A DNA stretch of 13,541 nt from Cetobacterium sp. UBA6069 (GCA_002428805.1 DIXX01000045.1:3212-16752), one strand, 5' to 3'; positions 1-8,416 are shown, counted from the first letter of the stretch. Notes: generated by a model not told the origin, from the sequence alone. Numbers and translations are program-made.

Positions 1-953
1 GGGAACATTGGAAGAACTCTATCAACCATATAAACAGAGTTTCCTCTTTTTTCAGCTTCTTTATCTAATTTAGAACCTGCTGGAATATAGTGAGAAACAT
101 CAGCGATTGCAACGATAAGTTTGTAGTAACCGTTATCTAACTTTTCAACATAAACAGCATCATCTAAATCTTTTGCATCGTCACCATCAATTGTTATGAT
201 TGGAAGATGTCTTAAATCTTTTCTTTTTTTAATCTCTTCATCAGATATAGTGATAGGAATTTGACGAGCTTCAGCAAGAACATCATCTGGGAACTCTTCA
301 GATAATCCTTCTCTTAGGATAAGAGCTTTTATCATATTATCAGTATCAAATGGATTTCCGATTTTTTCAACTATTTTCCCCTCAGGTTTTTTTTCGTCAG
401 TTCCCCAGAAAGTCATTTCAACAACTACAAGTTCTCCATCTTTAGCTTTGTTGAAGAAATTTTTAGGAATGTAGACATCTCTACCAAAAGATTGTGTAGG
501 CCTAACAAAGCCAAAGTTTTCTTTCTTTTCAAATATTCCAATGATTGTATTTTTTTCTCTGATTAGAACATTTACAATTTCACCCTCTTTTTTTCCTTTT
601 CCTTCTGGAGATGTAACATTGATTAAAACAGTATCTCCATCAAGAGCAGTTCCAAATTTACTTCTAGGAATAAAGTATCCTTCAGTATCTGTGTCAACAA
701 ATCCAAATTTACCTTTAATATTTGAGAATTTACCTTTAATAAAACCTAAGTTTTCAGGAATGTTATATTTATTTCTTTTATTTTTCATAAGTTCACCAGT
801 TTCTAACCAGTGCTCAAGAATTTCTCTATTGTCTTTTTTATATTTAGGTGACCATCCTAAAGCTTTTGTAATCTCATCTAAAGTTAAGGCCTTACTTCCT
901 TTTAAAACTTTTTTTAATTGTTCAAGTTGTTTATCTAATTTTGTTTGTTTCAT
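1..953 (-). CDS. rnr: RNase R, 3'-5' exoribonuclease (N-terminal 317 residues; 3' end outside window)
   Basis: Processive 3'-to-5' hydrolytic exoribonuclease of the RNB (RNase II/R) family. It degrades structured RNA and, with SmpB-tmRNA, defective mRNAs in the cytoplasm. The N-terminal ~65 residues look like the winged-helix region of RNase R. They are followed by cold-shock/OB-like segments (about 70-200, with GFVDTDTEGYF and NFGFVRP motifs). The RNB catalytic domain starts near 250: residues 255-266 read IDGDDAKDLDDA, which supplies the acidic metal ligands, followed by VAIADVSHYIP and VYMVDRVLPMFP, all diagnostic. The start is the ATG at 951-953, with an AGGAGG at 965-970 that almost touches the yqeK stop codon, so it is co-transcribed 18 nt behind yqeK. 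The reading frame is open to the window edge. The winged-helix region and long N-terminus favour RNase R over RNase II. Confidence 0.93.
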   Translation of the reverse strand, partial: MKQTKLDKQLEQLKKVLKGSKALTLDEITKALGWSPKYKKDNREILEHWLETGELMKNKRNKYNIPENLGFIKGKFSNIKGKFGFVDTDTEGYFIPRSKFGTALDGDTVLINVTSPEGKGKKEGEIVNVLIREKNTIIGIFEKKENFGFVRPTQSFGRDVYIPKNFFNKAKDGELVVVEMTFWGTDEKKPEGKIVEKIGNPFDTDNMIKALILREGLSEEFPDDVLAEARQIPITISDEEIKKRKDLRHLPIITIDGDDAKDLDDAVYVEKLDNGYYKLIVAIADVSHYIPAGSKLDKEAEKRGNSVYMVDRVLPMF

Positions 954-971
954 AATTTTTAATTCCTCCTA

Positions 972-1535
972 TTAGCTCACTTTTAAGAGCCAATTACGCA
1001 TCTCAATAGAGTTTACATGAATAACATGGTTCTCTTTTAAAAGATATTCGATTTTTTTTGTTACCTCTAATAAGATAGCTTTATCTAAATTAATTAGAGA
1101 AAGATCTCTAATTTTTTCAACATACGGATAATCTCTTTTAGGTTCAATAGCATCAGCTAAATAAACTATTTTTTCAATTATACTCATATTTTTACGACCA
1201 GTTGTGTGATATTTTATAGCATTTAAAATTTCAGGGTCTTTAATATTAAATTTTTCTGATGCAAAATAAGTACCGATATAGCTATGTAAAATCTCAACAT
1301 TTGAAAGATACTCCTCAGTTTCGTTCGAGAAGTGCTCTTTAGACAAATTTATAAGATCCTCTCTCTTGAATTCTTTAGCGTAGTCGTGTAGTAAAGAAGC
1401 GATAGCAACTTTATTTAAATCAACCTTATAAATTTTTCCTAAAGTTATAGCGGTTTCTAAAACTCTGATAGAATGTTCATATCTTTTTTTAGAAAGCGTA
1501 TTTCTAATTTCGTTTTTAAAAAAATCTATATCCAT
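972..1535 (-). CDS. yqeK: YqeK-like HD-domain hydrolase (probable symmetrical Ap4A hydrolase)
   Basis: A 187-residue HD-superfamily metal-dependent phosphohydrolase. The putative metal ligands are visible in order: His21, the HD pair His50-Asp51 (LLHDYAKEF), His84, His110 (IKYHTTGR) and Asp128 (VYLADAIEPKRDY). The spacing and the LADAIEP motif match the YqeK family. Characterised members of this family split diadenosine tetraphosphate into two ADP. The start ATG at 1533-1535 is preceded by GGAGG (about 1542-1546). In many Firmicutes yqeK lies between nadD and rsfS. Here it sits between a GerMN protein and RNase R instead, and neither nadD nor rsfS is in the window. A hairpin terminator lies just upstream, so its expression is probably partial read-through or from an unseen internal promoter. 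The family call is firm; the exact substrate is inferred. Confidence 0.85.
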   Translation of the reverse strand: MDIDFFKNEIRNTLSKKRYEHSIRVLETAITLGKIYKVDLNKVAIASLLHDYAKEFKREDLINLSKEHFSNETEEYLSNVEILHSYIGTYFASEKFNIKDPEILNAIKYHTTGRKNMSIIEKIVYLADAIEPKRDYPYVEKIRDLSLINLDKAILLEVTKKIEYLLKENHVIHVNSIEMRNWLLKVS

Positions 1536-1550
1536 AAAATGTCCTCCAAA

Positions 1551-1584
1551 TTTTGAAAAAGGAGTTTCAATACAAGAAACTCCT
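1551..1584 (-). terminator. Hairpin with U-tract between gerMN and yqeK
   Basis: A 9-bp perfect inverted repeat (AGGAGTTTC at 1560-1568, GAAACTCCT at 1576-1584) has a 7-nt loop. Read on the minus strand, the stem runs into a short U-tract (CCTTTTTC). It lies 9 nt after the GerMN stop codon and before the yqeK ribosome-binding site. It looks like a weak or leaky intrinsic terminator that would reduce transcription of yqeK and rnr. Confidence 0.6.
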
Positions 1585-1592
1585 AAGAAAAA

Positions 1593-2132
1593 TTATATAT
1601 TACTGTTTAATTTATAACTTTTATTAATATTGATAAAATTAACTTTATCTGTAGGTGCTCCGTTTATAAGAAGAACAACCGTTTCGGCTCCACCTGGAGT
1701 CAATAAACTATTTATAAAAGAATAGATTAAAAGTAGCTCTTCTTCAGGATTTTTTGCTGAAGATAAGATTTTAGAATCTAAATCTAAGTATATAGTTCTG
1801 TTTTTTAAGTATACTTCGTATTTTAAATTTTCTTTTTTTAATATTTGTTTCTCTTCTAATTTTATTAAAAGTTGTCCAATAATGTCTTTTAAGATATCCT
1901 CTTTATTTAGTAAATTAGAATTTAAAATAATATCTTGTGCAGATAGCTTACCGATTTTAAAATCAGGATAAAAAATAGGGGTAGTTATCTCAGCTTTTTT
2001 CATAGCTTCTACAGTAGGAGTAGTGATAGGAATAATAACTTCACTTTTTTTATTTAATTCATTTGAATACATCCCAGTAGCTATAGTAATAGACGCTAAA
2101 ACGATTAAAAATATTTTTAATTTATTTGACAT
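1593..2132 (-). CDS. Membrane-anchored GerMN-domain protein
   Basis: A 179-residue protein. A positively charged start followed by a hydrophobic segment (about residues 5-22) gives a signal anchor or signal peptide. There is no cysteine anywhere, so it is not a lipoprotein. A polar linker (about 25-60) leads to a C-terminal domain (about 65-162) that resembles GerMN: a VYLKNRTIYLDLDS strand pair, a helix containing EEELLLIYSFINSLL, then ETVVLLINGAPTD. GerMN domains were named from spore germination protein GerM and are found in extracytoplasmic proteins. Their biochemical role is unclear. The start ATG (2130-2132) uses an AGGAGG at 2137-2142 that overlaps the stop codon of the upstream amidase, so the two are probably translationally coupled. 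This pairing suggests a role in peptidoglycan or cell-envelope remodelling, which is an inference from context. The domain call rests on pattern resemblance only. Confidence 0.7.
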   Translation of the reverse strand: MSNKLKIFLIVLASITIATGMYSNELNKKSEVIIPITTPTVEAMKKAEITTPIFYPDFKIGKLSAQDIILNSNLLNKEDILKDIIGQLLIKLEEKQILKKENLKYEVYLKNRTIYLDLDSKILSSAKNPEEELLLIYSFINSLLTPGGAETVVLLINGAPTDKVNFININKSYKLNSNI

Positions 2133-2140
2133 AAATCCTC

Positions 2141-3172
2141 CTAATAGAAAAATGCTCTAATTTTATTTGCTAACTCATCAGCCATGATATTTTGATTCGC
2201 ATCTTTTGAAAGTTTTGTTACATCAGCTTTATTTGTAATAAATCCAAGTTCAACTAAAATTCCAGGGCCGTTAAAACCTCTAAGAACAGCAAAATTAGCA
2301 CCGTAAATACCTCTATCTCTCATATTTAATCTTTTAGCTAAAGATGTATTTAGAGGTTTAGCAACAGTAATGGATTTTTCCATATTTTTGTTATAAGCTA
2401 ATTCTCCCATAATTTGAGCGATACTTCCAGTTTTTTCACCATATTTTTCTCCAAAGCTATTTTCGTATGCAGCTATTTTTTCAGCATATGGTGAAGATTT
2501 TTTTGAAAAATAGAAAATTTCAGCTCCTTGGGCAGAAGCATTAGTTGAAGCGTTCAAATGTAAACTTACAAAAAGGTCTGCTTTAGCTCTATTAGCAATT
2601 CTACTTCTTTCAGAAAGTGTAAGATATCGATCATCACTCCTTGTCATAATAACATTAAAATCTTTAGCAAGTCTAGTTTGTAATTTTTTAGCTACAGCTA
2701 GTGCAATATCTTTTTCTTTATATTTTTTGAAACCGATAGCTCCAGGGTCTTTTCCACCATGCCCAGCATCAATAGCTATAGTAAACTCTTTTTTAGAGGA
2801 TGTTGTAGGTCTTAAATCTACAACAATTCTATGAGGGTTAGTTAAAGAGTAAACTTTATGTCCAGTTCCCTTTTTTAATTTTATAAAAAATCCAACATTA
2901 GTTCCATAGTCGATTAGATCTATTTTTTCAATACTTTTTCCAATAAAACTAGAAGGGTTAAATTTAGTATTCATTTTAACTTTATCAATTTCTAAGAAAA
3001 GTAATCTGTTGTATTCGTCGTAGTTGCTATTAAACTTAGGTTTAACTTGGCTTGAAATATCAAAAACTAATTGTGCAGGGTTATTGTTCATTCGAACTCT
3101 TTGAATAGTTCCATTAGCAAAAATAGTTAAAGAAACTAAACAAAGCATAAAAAATATTAGGTATTTTTTCAT
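2141..3172 (-). CDS. N-acetylmuramoyl-L-alanine amidase (AMIN + Amidase_3)
   Basis: A secreted zinc amidase that cuts the bond between N-acetylmuramic acid and the peptide stem of peptidoglycan, as AmiA/B/C do during daughter-cell separation. A signal peptide occupies about residues 1-20 (hydrophobic LIFFMLCLVSLTIFA). Residues 21-120 resemble an AMIN envelope-targeting domain, ending HRIVVDLRP. The catalytic Amidase_3 domain runs from about 131 to 343. The expected zinc ligands are His138 (IDAGHGGKDPGAIG), Glu153 (KEKDIAL) and His205 (FVSLHLNAS), and the catalytic Glu308 lies in GILVELGFITN. The length of 343 is normal for this architecture. The start ATG at 3170-3172 follows a GGAG-type ribosome-binding site. 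It lies downstream of yajC and just upstream of the GerMN gene. The family assignment is firm; which AmiA/B/C orthologue it is cannot be decided from sequence alone. Confidence 0.92.
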   Translation of the reverse strand: MKKYLIFFMLCLVSLTIFANGTIQRVRMNNNPAQLVFDISSQVKPKFNSNYDEYNRLLFLEIDKVKMNTKFNPSSFIGKSIEKIDLIDYGTNVGFFIKLKKGTGHKVYSLTNPHRIVVDLRPTTSSKKEFTIAIDAGHGGKDPGAIGFKKYKEKDIALAVAKKLQTRLAKDFNVIMTRSDDRYLTLSERSRIANRAKADLFVSLHLNASTNASAQGAEIFYFSKKSSPYAEKIAAYENSFGEKYGEKTGSIAQIMGELAYNKNMEKSITVAKPLNTSLAKRLNMRDRGIYGANFAVLRGFNGPGILVELGFITNKADVTKLSKDANQNIMADELANKIRAFFY

Positions 3173-3200
3173 AATTGCTCTCCATCAGTTTAGAATAATA

Positions 3201-3230
3201 AAATAGGATGGAAAGTCATCCATCCCATCC
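3201..3230 (-). terminator. Hairpin after yajC (possible leaky terminator)
   Basis: Read on the minus strand, GGATGG (3225-3230, with a second overlapping copy at 3220-3225) can pair with CCATCC (3206-3211), and the sequence then runs into TATTTTATTATT. The stem is only 6 bp with alternative registers, and the U-tract is interrupted. It may therefore be a weak terminator or attenuator separating yajC from the amidase, or simply an mRNA-stabilising structure. No clear separate promoter for the amidase was found in the gap. Confidence 0.45.
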
Positions 3231-3244
3231 TTTTGTAAATATTT

Positions 3245-3517
3245 TTATTTTAAAACTCTTGTTATAGAATTCTTAAGCACTTGGATGTTAACACCTTTAT
3301 CAACTCTTATAGTTAAGAACTCAGGACTAATATTAGTAATAGTACCCTTAATTCCACCAGCAGTTATAACGTCAGCCCCTTCTTTTAATGAGTCTAACAT
3401 CTCTTGATGTTTCTTTTGCTTTTTCTTGTTTGGTAAAATAAGTAAGAAGTAGAATACAGCTGCCCAAATAGCAAATGTAAGAATCATACCACCATATTTA
3501 GCAAATAATTCATTCAT
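3245..3517 (-). CDS. yajC: Preprotein translocase accessory subunit YajC
   Basis: A small inner-membrane protein of 90 residues that associates with SecDF and the SecYEG holotranslocon. A single transmembrane helix (about residues 9-29, ending FYFLLILPN) is followed immediately by a basic stretch (KKKQKKHQEM). The conserved soluble domain then contains LKEGADVITAGGIKGTITNI and a VDKGVNIQVLKNSITRVL segment, both typical of YajC. The length is normal for the family. The start ATG (3515-3517) is preceded by AGGGGGCT (about 3523-3530). The gene has its own strong promoter at 3552-3580, directly after dnaJ, so it begins a new transcription unit even though dnaJ has no obvious terminator. secD and secF, which often follow yajC, are not next to it here: an amidase follows instead. 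Confidence 0.93.
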   Translation of the reverse strand: MNELFAKYGGMILTFAIWAAVFYFLLILPNKKKQKKHQEMLDSLKEGADVITAGGIKGTITNISPEFLTIRVDKGVNIQVLKNSITRVLK

Positions 3518-3551
3518 ATTATAGCCCCCTTAAATAATATTTTCTAAGACA

Positions 3552-3580
3552 AGTATACCATAAGCTTATTTTCTTTTCAA
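3552..3580 (-). promoter_or_regulatory. Sigma-70-type promoter of yajC
   Basis: On the minus strand a -35 TTGAAA (3575-3580) is separated by exactly 17 bp from a -10 TATACT (3552-3557). Each box differs from consensus at a single position. The predicted start of transcription is near 3545, which leaves a 5' leader of about 28 nt carrying the yajC ribosome-binding site. The -35 box begins only 7 nt past the dnaJ stop codon. Confidence 0.8.
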
Positions 3581-3586
3581 TAAAAT

Positions 3587-4753
3587 TTAAGAGAAGAAGT
3601 TCTTTAGTTTATCGAAGAAGTTTTTATTATCTTTGTGATTTTTATCTTTTAAACTTTCATCGAATTTTCTTAATAACTCTTCTTGTTCAGAGCTTAAATT
3701 AACAGGAACTTCAATTTTAATTCTAACTATTTGGTCTCCTGTATAAGGGCTTCTAGGGTTTTTAATTCCTTCGCCTTTCATTTTAAACATCTTATCATTT
3801 TGAGTTCCAGCAGGGATTTTAATAGTTTTTCTACCATTTAATGTAGGTATTTCAATCTCTCCACCAAGAGTAGCTTTAGCAAATGTAACAGGAACATCGC
3901 ATATAATATCTACACCATTTCTTTCAAAGAAAGGATGTTGCTTAACAGAGATGTAAACATATAAGTCACCATTAGGCCCTCCCTCTGTACTCGCATTTCC
4001 CATACCAGAAAGTCTTAACTTTTGACCGTCATCAATTCCAGCAGGAATTTTGATAGTTTTTTCAATAACTTCACTATCTATACCAGAACCATGACATTTT
4101 TTACATTTCTTTTCAGGAACTTCTCCTTTACCATGACAAGAATCGCATTCTTGAGTAGTTTGGAAGTTTCCAAAAACAGTTCTTTGAGTAACATGAATAG
4201 TTCCTGTTCCATTACATTTAGAACATTTATTCATTTTAGAACCTTTTTCAGCTCCTGTTCCGTGGCAAGTTCCACAAGAACCAGTTCTCTTATATTTTAA
4301 TATTTTTTCAACACCTTTAGCAGCTTCTTCTAAAGTTAATTCAAGGTTGTATCTTAAATCTTCTCCAGGTTCAGGTCCTCTTTGACGTGATCCACCGAAT
4401 CCGCCAAATCCACCTCCACCACCGAAGAATGAACCAAAGATATCTCCTAAATCTTCGAATCCGCCACCGCCGAATCCGCCAAATCCACCAGCGCCAGGGC
4501 CTCCACCACCGTTTTCAAAAGCAGCGTGTCCAAATCTATCATACTGAGCTCTTTTATTTTCATCTGAAAGAACCTGATATGCTTCGTTAATTTCTTTGAA
4601 TTTATCCTCAGCTTCTTTTTTCTCAGCCTCACTAGCCCCACTAAATTTATCTGGGTGATATTTCATAGCAGCTTTTCTATAAGCTTTTTTTATCTCTACA
4701 TCAGAAGCACCTTTGGCAGCTCCTAAAACTTCATAAAAGTCTCTTTTAGCCAT
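3587..4753 (-). CDS. dnaJ: Chaperone DnaJ (type I/A Hsp40)
   Basis: A cytoplasmic co-chaperone that delivers unfolded substrates to DnaK and stimulates its ATPase. All class A parts are present. The J domain (1-~75) has the HPD tripeptide at 33-35. A Gly/Phe-rich region (~81-122) contains a DLGDIFGSFFG motif. Four zinc-binding CxxCxGxG repeats begin at Cys160, 177, 203 and 217 (CGTCHGTG, CSKCNGTG, CDSCHGKG, CKKCHGSG). The C-terminal substrate-binding domains follow, with GDLYVYISVKQHPFFERNG and LGGEIEIPTLNG. The length of 388 is normal. The start ATG follows a GGAGG ribosome-binding site. It is the last gene of the hrcA-grpE-dnaK-dnaJ operon, and a strong hairpin separates it from dnaK, so it is probably made at lower level than DnaK. 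No hairpin terminator follows its stop codon. Confidence 0.98.
   Translation of the reverse strand: MAKRDFYEVLGAAKGASDVEIKKAYRKAAMKYHPDKFSGASEAEKKEAEDKFKEINEAYQVLSDENKRAQYDRFGHAAFENGGGGPGAGGFGGFGGGGFEDLGDIFGSFFGGGGGFGGFGGSRQRGPEPGEDLRYNLELTLEEAAKGVEKILKYKRTGSCGTCHGTGAEKGSKMNKCSKCNGTGTIHVTQRTVFGNFQTTQECDSCHGKGEVPEKKCKKCHGSGIDSEVIEKTIKIPAGIDDGQKLRLSGMGNASTEGGPNGDLYVYISVKQHPFFERNGVDIICDVPVTFAKATLGGEIEIPTLNGRKTIKIPAGTQNDKMFKMKGEGIKNPRSPYTGDQIVRIKIEVPVNLSSEQEELLRKFDESLKDKNHKDNKNFFDKLKNFFS
4395..4489 (-). repeat. 20-bp exact direct repeat inside the dnaJ Gly/Phe region
   Basis: The 20-bp segment CCGAATCCGCCAAATCCACC (plus strand) occurs at 4395-4414 and again at 4470-4489, in the same reading frame. 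It encodes part of the glycine/phenylalanine-rich linker of DnaJ. Partial copies lie between the two. It reflects low-complexity coding and is not a mobile element. Confidence 0.9.
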
Positions 4754-4779
4754 TTAAAAAAATCCTCCATTTCTTAAAA

Positions 4780-4806
4780 TAAGGGATAGAGTAGCTCTAT
4801 CCCTTA
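4780..4806 (-). terminator. Strong hairpin between dnaK and dnaJ
   Basis: A 12-bp perfect stem (TAAGGGATAGAG at 4780-4791 with CTCTATCCCTTA at 4795-4806, plus strand) closes a 3-nt loop. On the minus strand it is followed by a modest TTATTTTAAG stretch, not a clean U-run. It lies 26 nt after the dnaK stop codon and upstream of the dnaJ ribosome-binding site. It may act as a partial terminator, or as a 3' stabiliser of a processed dnaK mRNA. Either would lower DnaJ relative to DnaK. Confidence 0.6.
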
Positions 4807-4832
4807 AATAAAGTATATATTAATTAGTAATA

Positions 4833-6644
<1,812 letters not shown>

Positions 6645-6689
6645 TTAAAAAACCTCCTAATATATCTGAATTTTTTTAATTTTTCTAAT

Positions 6690-7223
6690 TTATTTTTTAC
6701 AAACTTTAACCATTGAGGGTCTGATAACTTTCCCCTTCATTTTATAACCTTTTTGGAACTCAGCAATTATTTCATCGTTAGCATGATCAGCTGAATCCTC
6801 TACAGCTACTGCCATATGTAGATGAGGATCGAAAGAAGCCTTTTCTGTTTCGATTGCTTCTACACCTTCGCTAGCAACAGTACTCTTCATTTGTGAAAGA
6901 GTTAATTCAACTCCTTTAACTAATGAATCAAAATCCTTAGATTCAGAAGAAGCTGCAATAGCTCTTTCTAAATTGTCAACTATATCTAAAACCTTTACAA
7001 CTATTTTTTCAGAAGCAAAAGCTTTTAAATCATCAAATTCTTTTTCTTTTCTTTTTGTAAAGTTTTGGAATTCAGCTTGTTTTCTTAAGTAAGAATTTTT
7101 CCAATCCTCTAATTCTGTTTTTAGTGTTTCTATTTCATTTTCTCCAGAAAGAGTTTCAGTAGTCGTTTCTAGATTTTCTACTGTTTCGTCAATTATTTCA
7201 TCTTTTATATCTTTATCTGTCAT
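6690..7223 (-). CDS. grpE: Nucleotide exchange factor GrpE
   Basis: Dimeric co-chaperone that ejects ADP from DnaK. The acidic, disordered N-terminal region leads into a long heptad-type coiled coil (ELEDWKNSYLRKQAEFQNFTKR). The family signatures KVLDIVDNLERAI, SFDPHLHMAV and FQKGYKMKGKVIRPSMVKV then build the helical bundle and beta domain. I chose the ATG at 7221-7223 (177 residues) over the in-frame ATG at 7236-7238. Only the inner one has a good ribosome-binding site, GAAGGAG at 7230-7236 with 6-nt spacing. With this start the gene overlaps the end of hrcA by 11 nt, which suggests translational coupling. It is the second gene of the CIRCE-controlled heat-shock operon. Confidence 0.96.
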   Translation of the reverse strand: MTDKDIKDEIIDETVENLETTTETLSGENEIETLKTELEDWKNSYLRKQAEFQNFTKRKEKEFDDLKAFASEKIVVKVLDIVDNLERAIAASSESKDFDSLVKGVELTLSQMKSTVASEGVEAIETEKASFDPHLHMAVAVEDSADHANDEIIAEFQKGYKMKGKVIRPSMVKVCKK

Positions 7224-8208
7224 TACTATCTCCTTCATTACTTATTTCTTTAATAACTTTGTTAACTTCTTTAGTGACGTGTTGAATAAGTCCCATTGTT
7301 TTTGAGTAAGACATTCTTTTAGGACCCATAACTCCAATTATTCCAGGGGAGTTATCCATGTTGTAAACAGAGAAGACAAAACTGTAATCTTCTAAACCTT
7401 TAACAGCTAGCTCTTCGCCGAAAATAACATTAACTTCACCCTCTTTAAAAGGTTTAGATTTAATTGCTTCTTCGAAGAGTTCTTTAATTTTTCCACGTTT
7501 CGAAAAAATATCTAAAACATCACTGATATCATTTACTTGCTTATCTCTAAATATTTCAGATGAATTTTCTAAGAAAAGTTTTCCTTCTACTTCACTGTAA
7601 ACAAAATCGATAATTTTCTCGATTTCATGAGATTCAACTAGATGATTTTTAATCTCGTTATTGATTTTTTTTGAAAGTTTAGCTAGTTCATCTTCTGTGC
7701 AGTGTTCATCGAAAAATATTTTTTTTGTACGAACACTTTTATTTTCCATAACGATTACAGCCATAGCCATGTAATCGTCGATATGTATAAGTTCAACTTT
7801 TTTGATTTTATCTTTTTTATGTGTAGGTTCAATAACTATTCCAACATAGTTAGTTAACTTTGAAAGAAGAGTTGAAGTCTTTTTTAAAACAGAGTCAAGT
7901 TCTCTCATTTTAATTTCATAAACAGAATTTATTCTATCTTGTTCTTCTCTTGAAAGTTTTTCAATTTTTAAAAGTTCTTCTAGATAAAATTTATATCCTT
8001 TATCTGTTGGAATTCTTCCAGAAGAAGTGTGGGTTTTTACGATAAATCCCATGTCTTCTAAATCAGACATTACATTTCTTATTGTTGCAGAGGATAGATC
8101 GATATTATATTTTTTTACAAGTGCTCTAGAACCAATTGTTTCACCAGAAAGTAAATAGAAATCTATAATGGCGCTAAGAACAAGTTTTTCTCTATCACTG
8201 ACAACCAT
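7213..8208 (-). CDS. hrcA: Heat-inducible transcription repressor HrcA
   Basis: Repressor of class I heat-shock genes. It binds the CIRCE inverted repeat, and its activity is modulated by the GroEL chaperonin in the systems studied. An N-terminal winged helix (about 5-72) contains SGETIGSRALVKKYNIDLSS, ATIRNVMSDLEDMGFI and the conserved THTSSGRIPTDKGYKFYL wing. The remaining ~250 residues form the GAF-like and dimerisation regions, ending in GIIGVMGPKRMSYSKTMGLI, a hallmark of the family. The length of 331 is normal. The start ATG at 8206-8208 has AAGGGTGAT before it. It is the first gene of the operon and lies directly behind its own promoter and a perfect CIRCE site, so it should repress itself together with grpE, dnaK and dnaJ. 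Confidence 0.98.
   Translation of the reverse strand: MVVSDREKLVLSAIIDFYLLSGETIGSRALVKKYNIDLSSATIRNVMSDLEDMGFIVKTHTSSGRIPTDKGYKFYLEELLKIEKLSREEQDRINSVYEIKMRELDSVLKKTSTLLSKLTNYVGIVIEPTHKKDKIKKVELIHIDDYMAMAVIVMENKSVRTKKIFFDEHCTEDELAKLSKKINNEIKNHLVESHEIEKIIDFVYSEVEGKLFLENSSEIFRDKQVNDISDVLDIFSKRGKIKELFEEAIKSKPFKEGEVNVIFGEELAVKGLEDYSFVFSVYNMDNSPGIIGVMGPKRMSYSKTMGLIQHVTKEVNKVIKEISNEGDSNDR
7230..7236 (-). promoter_or_regulatory. Ribosome-binding site that fixes the grpE start
   Basis: GAAGGAG on the minus strand lies inside the 3' end of hrcA, 6 nt before the ATG at 7221-7223. The alternative upstream ATG (7236-7238) overlaps this site and has only an A/T-rich sequence without purine-rich pairing before it. 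The downstream ATG is therefore preferred. Confidence 0.75.
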
Positions 8209-8232
8209 AAAATCACCCTTTTTAATTTTTTA

Positions 8233-8259
8233 TTAGCACTCGCGTCGATAGAGTGCTAA
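8233..8259 (-). promoter_or_regulatory. CIRCE operator (HrcA binding site)
   Basis: A perfect consensus controlling inverted repeat, TTAGCACTC at 8233-8241, a 9-nt spacer, and GAGTGCTAA at 8251-8259. It starts 10 bp downstream of the hrcA -10 box, so it covers the transcription start and the beginning of the 5' leader. This is the standard position for HrcA repression of the hrcA-grpE-dnaK-dnaJ operon. The element is symmetric and is assigned to the minus strand by its position. Confidence 0.98.
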
Positions 8260-8269
8260 ACTTGAAATT

Positions 8270-8298
8270 AATATAATATAAAAAAAAATAAAAGTCAA
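8270..8298 (-). promoter_or_regulatory. Sigma-70-type promoter of the hrcA operon
   Basis: On the minus strand the -35 TTGACT (8293-8298) and -10 TATATT (8270-8275) are separated by exactly 17 bp of nearly pure A/T. The predicted transcription start is near 8263, right at the edge of the CIRCE element. Long A/T runs upstream (8299-8345) could serve as UP-element-like sequence shared with the divergent ptsI promoter. Confidence 0.8.
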
Positions 8299-8358
8299 TA
8301 ATTTTTTTAAAAAAATTTAAAAAATAGATTATATAAAAAAATTAAATAGAAATAATAG

Positions 8359-8387
8359 TTTAAAAAAAAAGAGAAATACGGTATAAT
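8359..8387 (+). promoter_or_regulatory. Probable promoter of the ptsI-ptsH-ispH-rpsA cluster
   Basis: A consensus -10 TATAAT (8382-8387) has a weaker TTTAAA (8359-8364) 17 bp upstream. The predicted start is near 8394, leaving a short leader of about 28 nt before the ptsI ATG. The -10 is clear; the -35 is weak in this A-rich background. The promoter lies back to back with the hrcA promoter. Confidence 0.6.
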
Positions 8388-8407
8388 TTTTTAGAGAAAT
8401 AATTGTC

Positions 8408-8416
8408 AAGGGGTGA
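8408..8416 (+). promoter_or_regulatory. Ribosome-binding site that fixes the ptsI start
   Basis: AAGGGGTGA pairs well with the 16S rRNA 3' end and sits 5 nt before the ATG at 8422. An in-frame GTG at 8413 overlaps this site and so is an unlikely start. Confidence 0.7.

Noticed and set aside
541..975. Open frame of 144 codons on the plus strand opposite rnr
   Set aside because: It lies entirely antisense to a clear RNase R coding region. It has no ribosome-binding site, and its Ser/Phe/Leu-rich composition is typical of the complement of an AT-rich gene.
3173..3244. A separate promoter for the amidase in the yajC-amidase gap
   Set aside because: No pair of -35 and -10 boxes with acceptable spacing could be found. 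Expression from the yajC promoter through a leaky hairpin explains the layout.
4022..4641. Several open frames overlapping dnaJ on both strands, including His/Arg-rich and Ala/Asp-rich ones
   Set aside because: They are shadows of the Gly/Phe and zinc-finger coding regions of dnaJ, with no independent start signals or recognisable domains.
7224..7238. Longer grpE start at the ATG 7236-7238
   Set aside because: It has no ribosome-binding site of its own and overlaps the good GAAGGAG that serves the ATG at 7221-7223.
8413..8415. GTG at 8413 as the ptsI start
   Set aside because: It lies within the AAGGGGTGA ribosome-binding site. The ATG at 8422 has ideal spacing and matches the usual enzyme I N-terminus.
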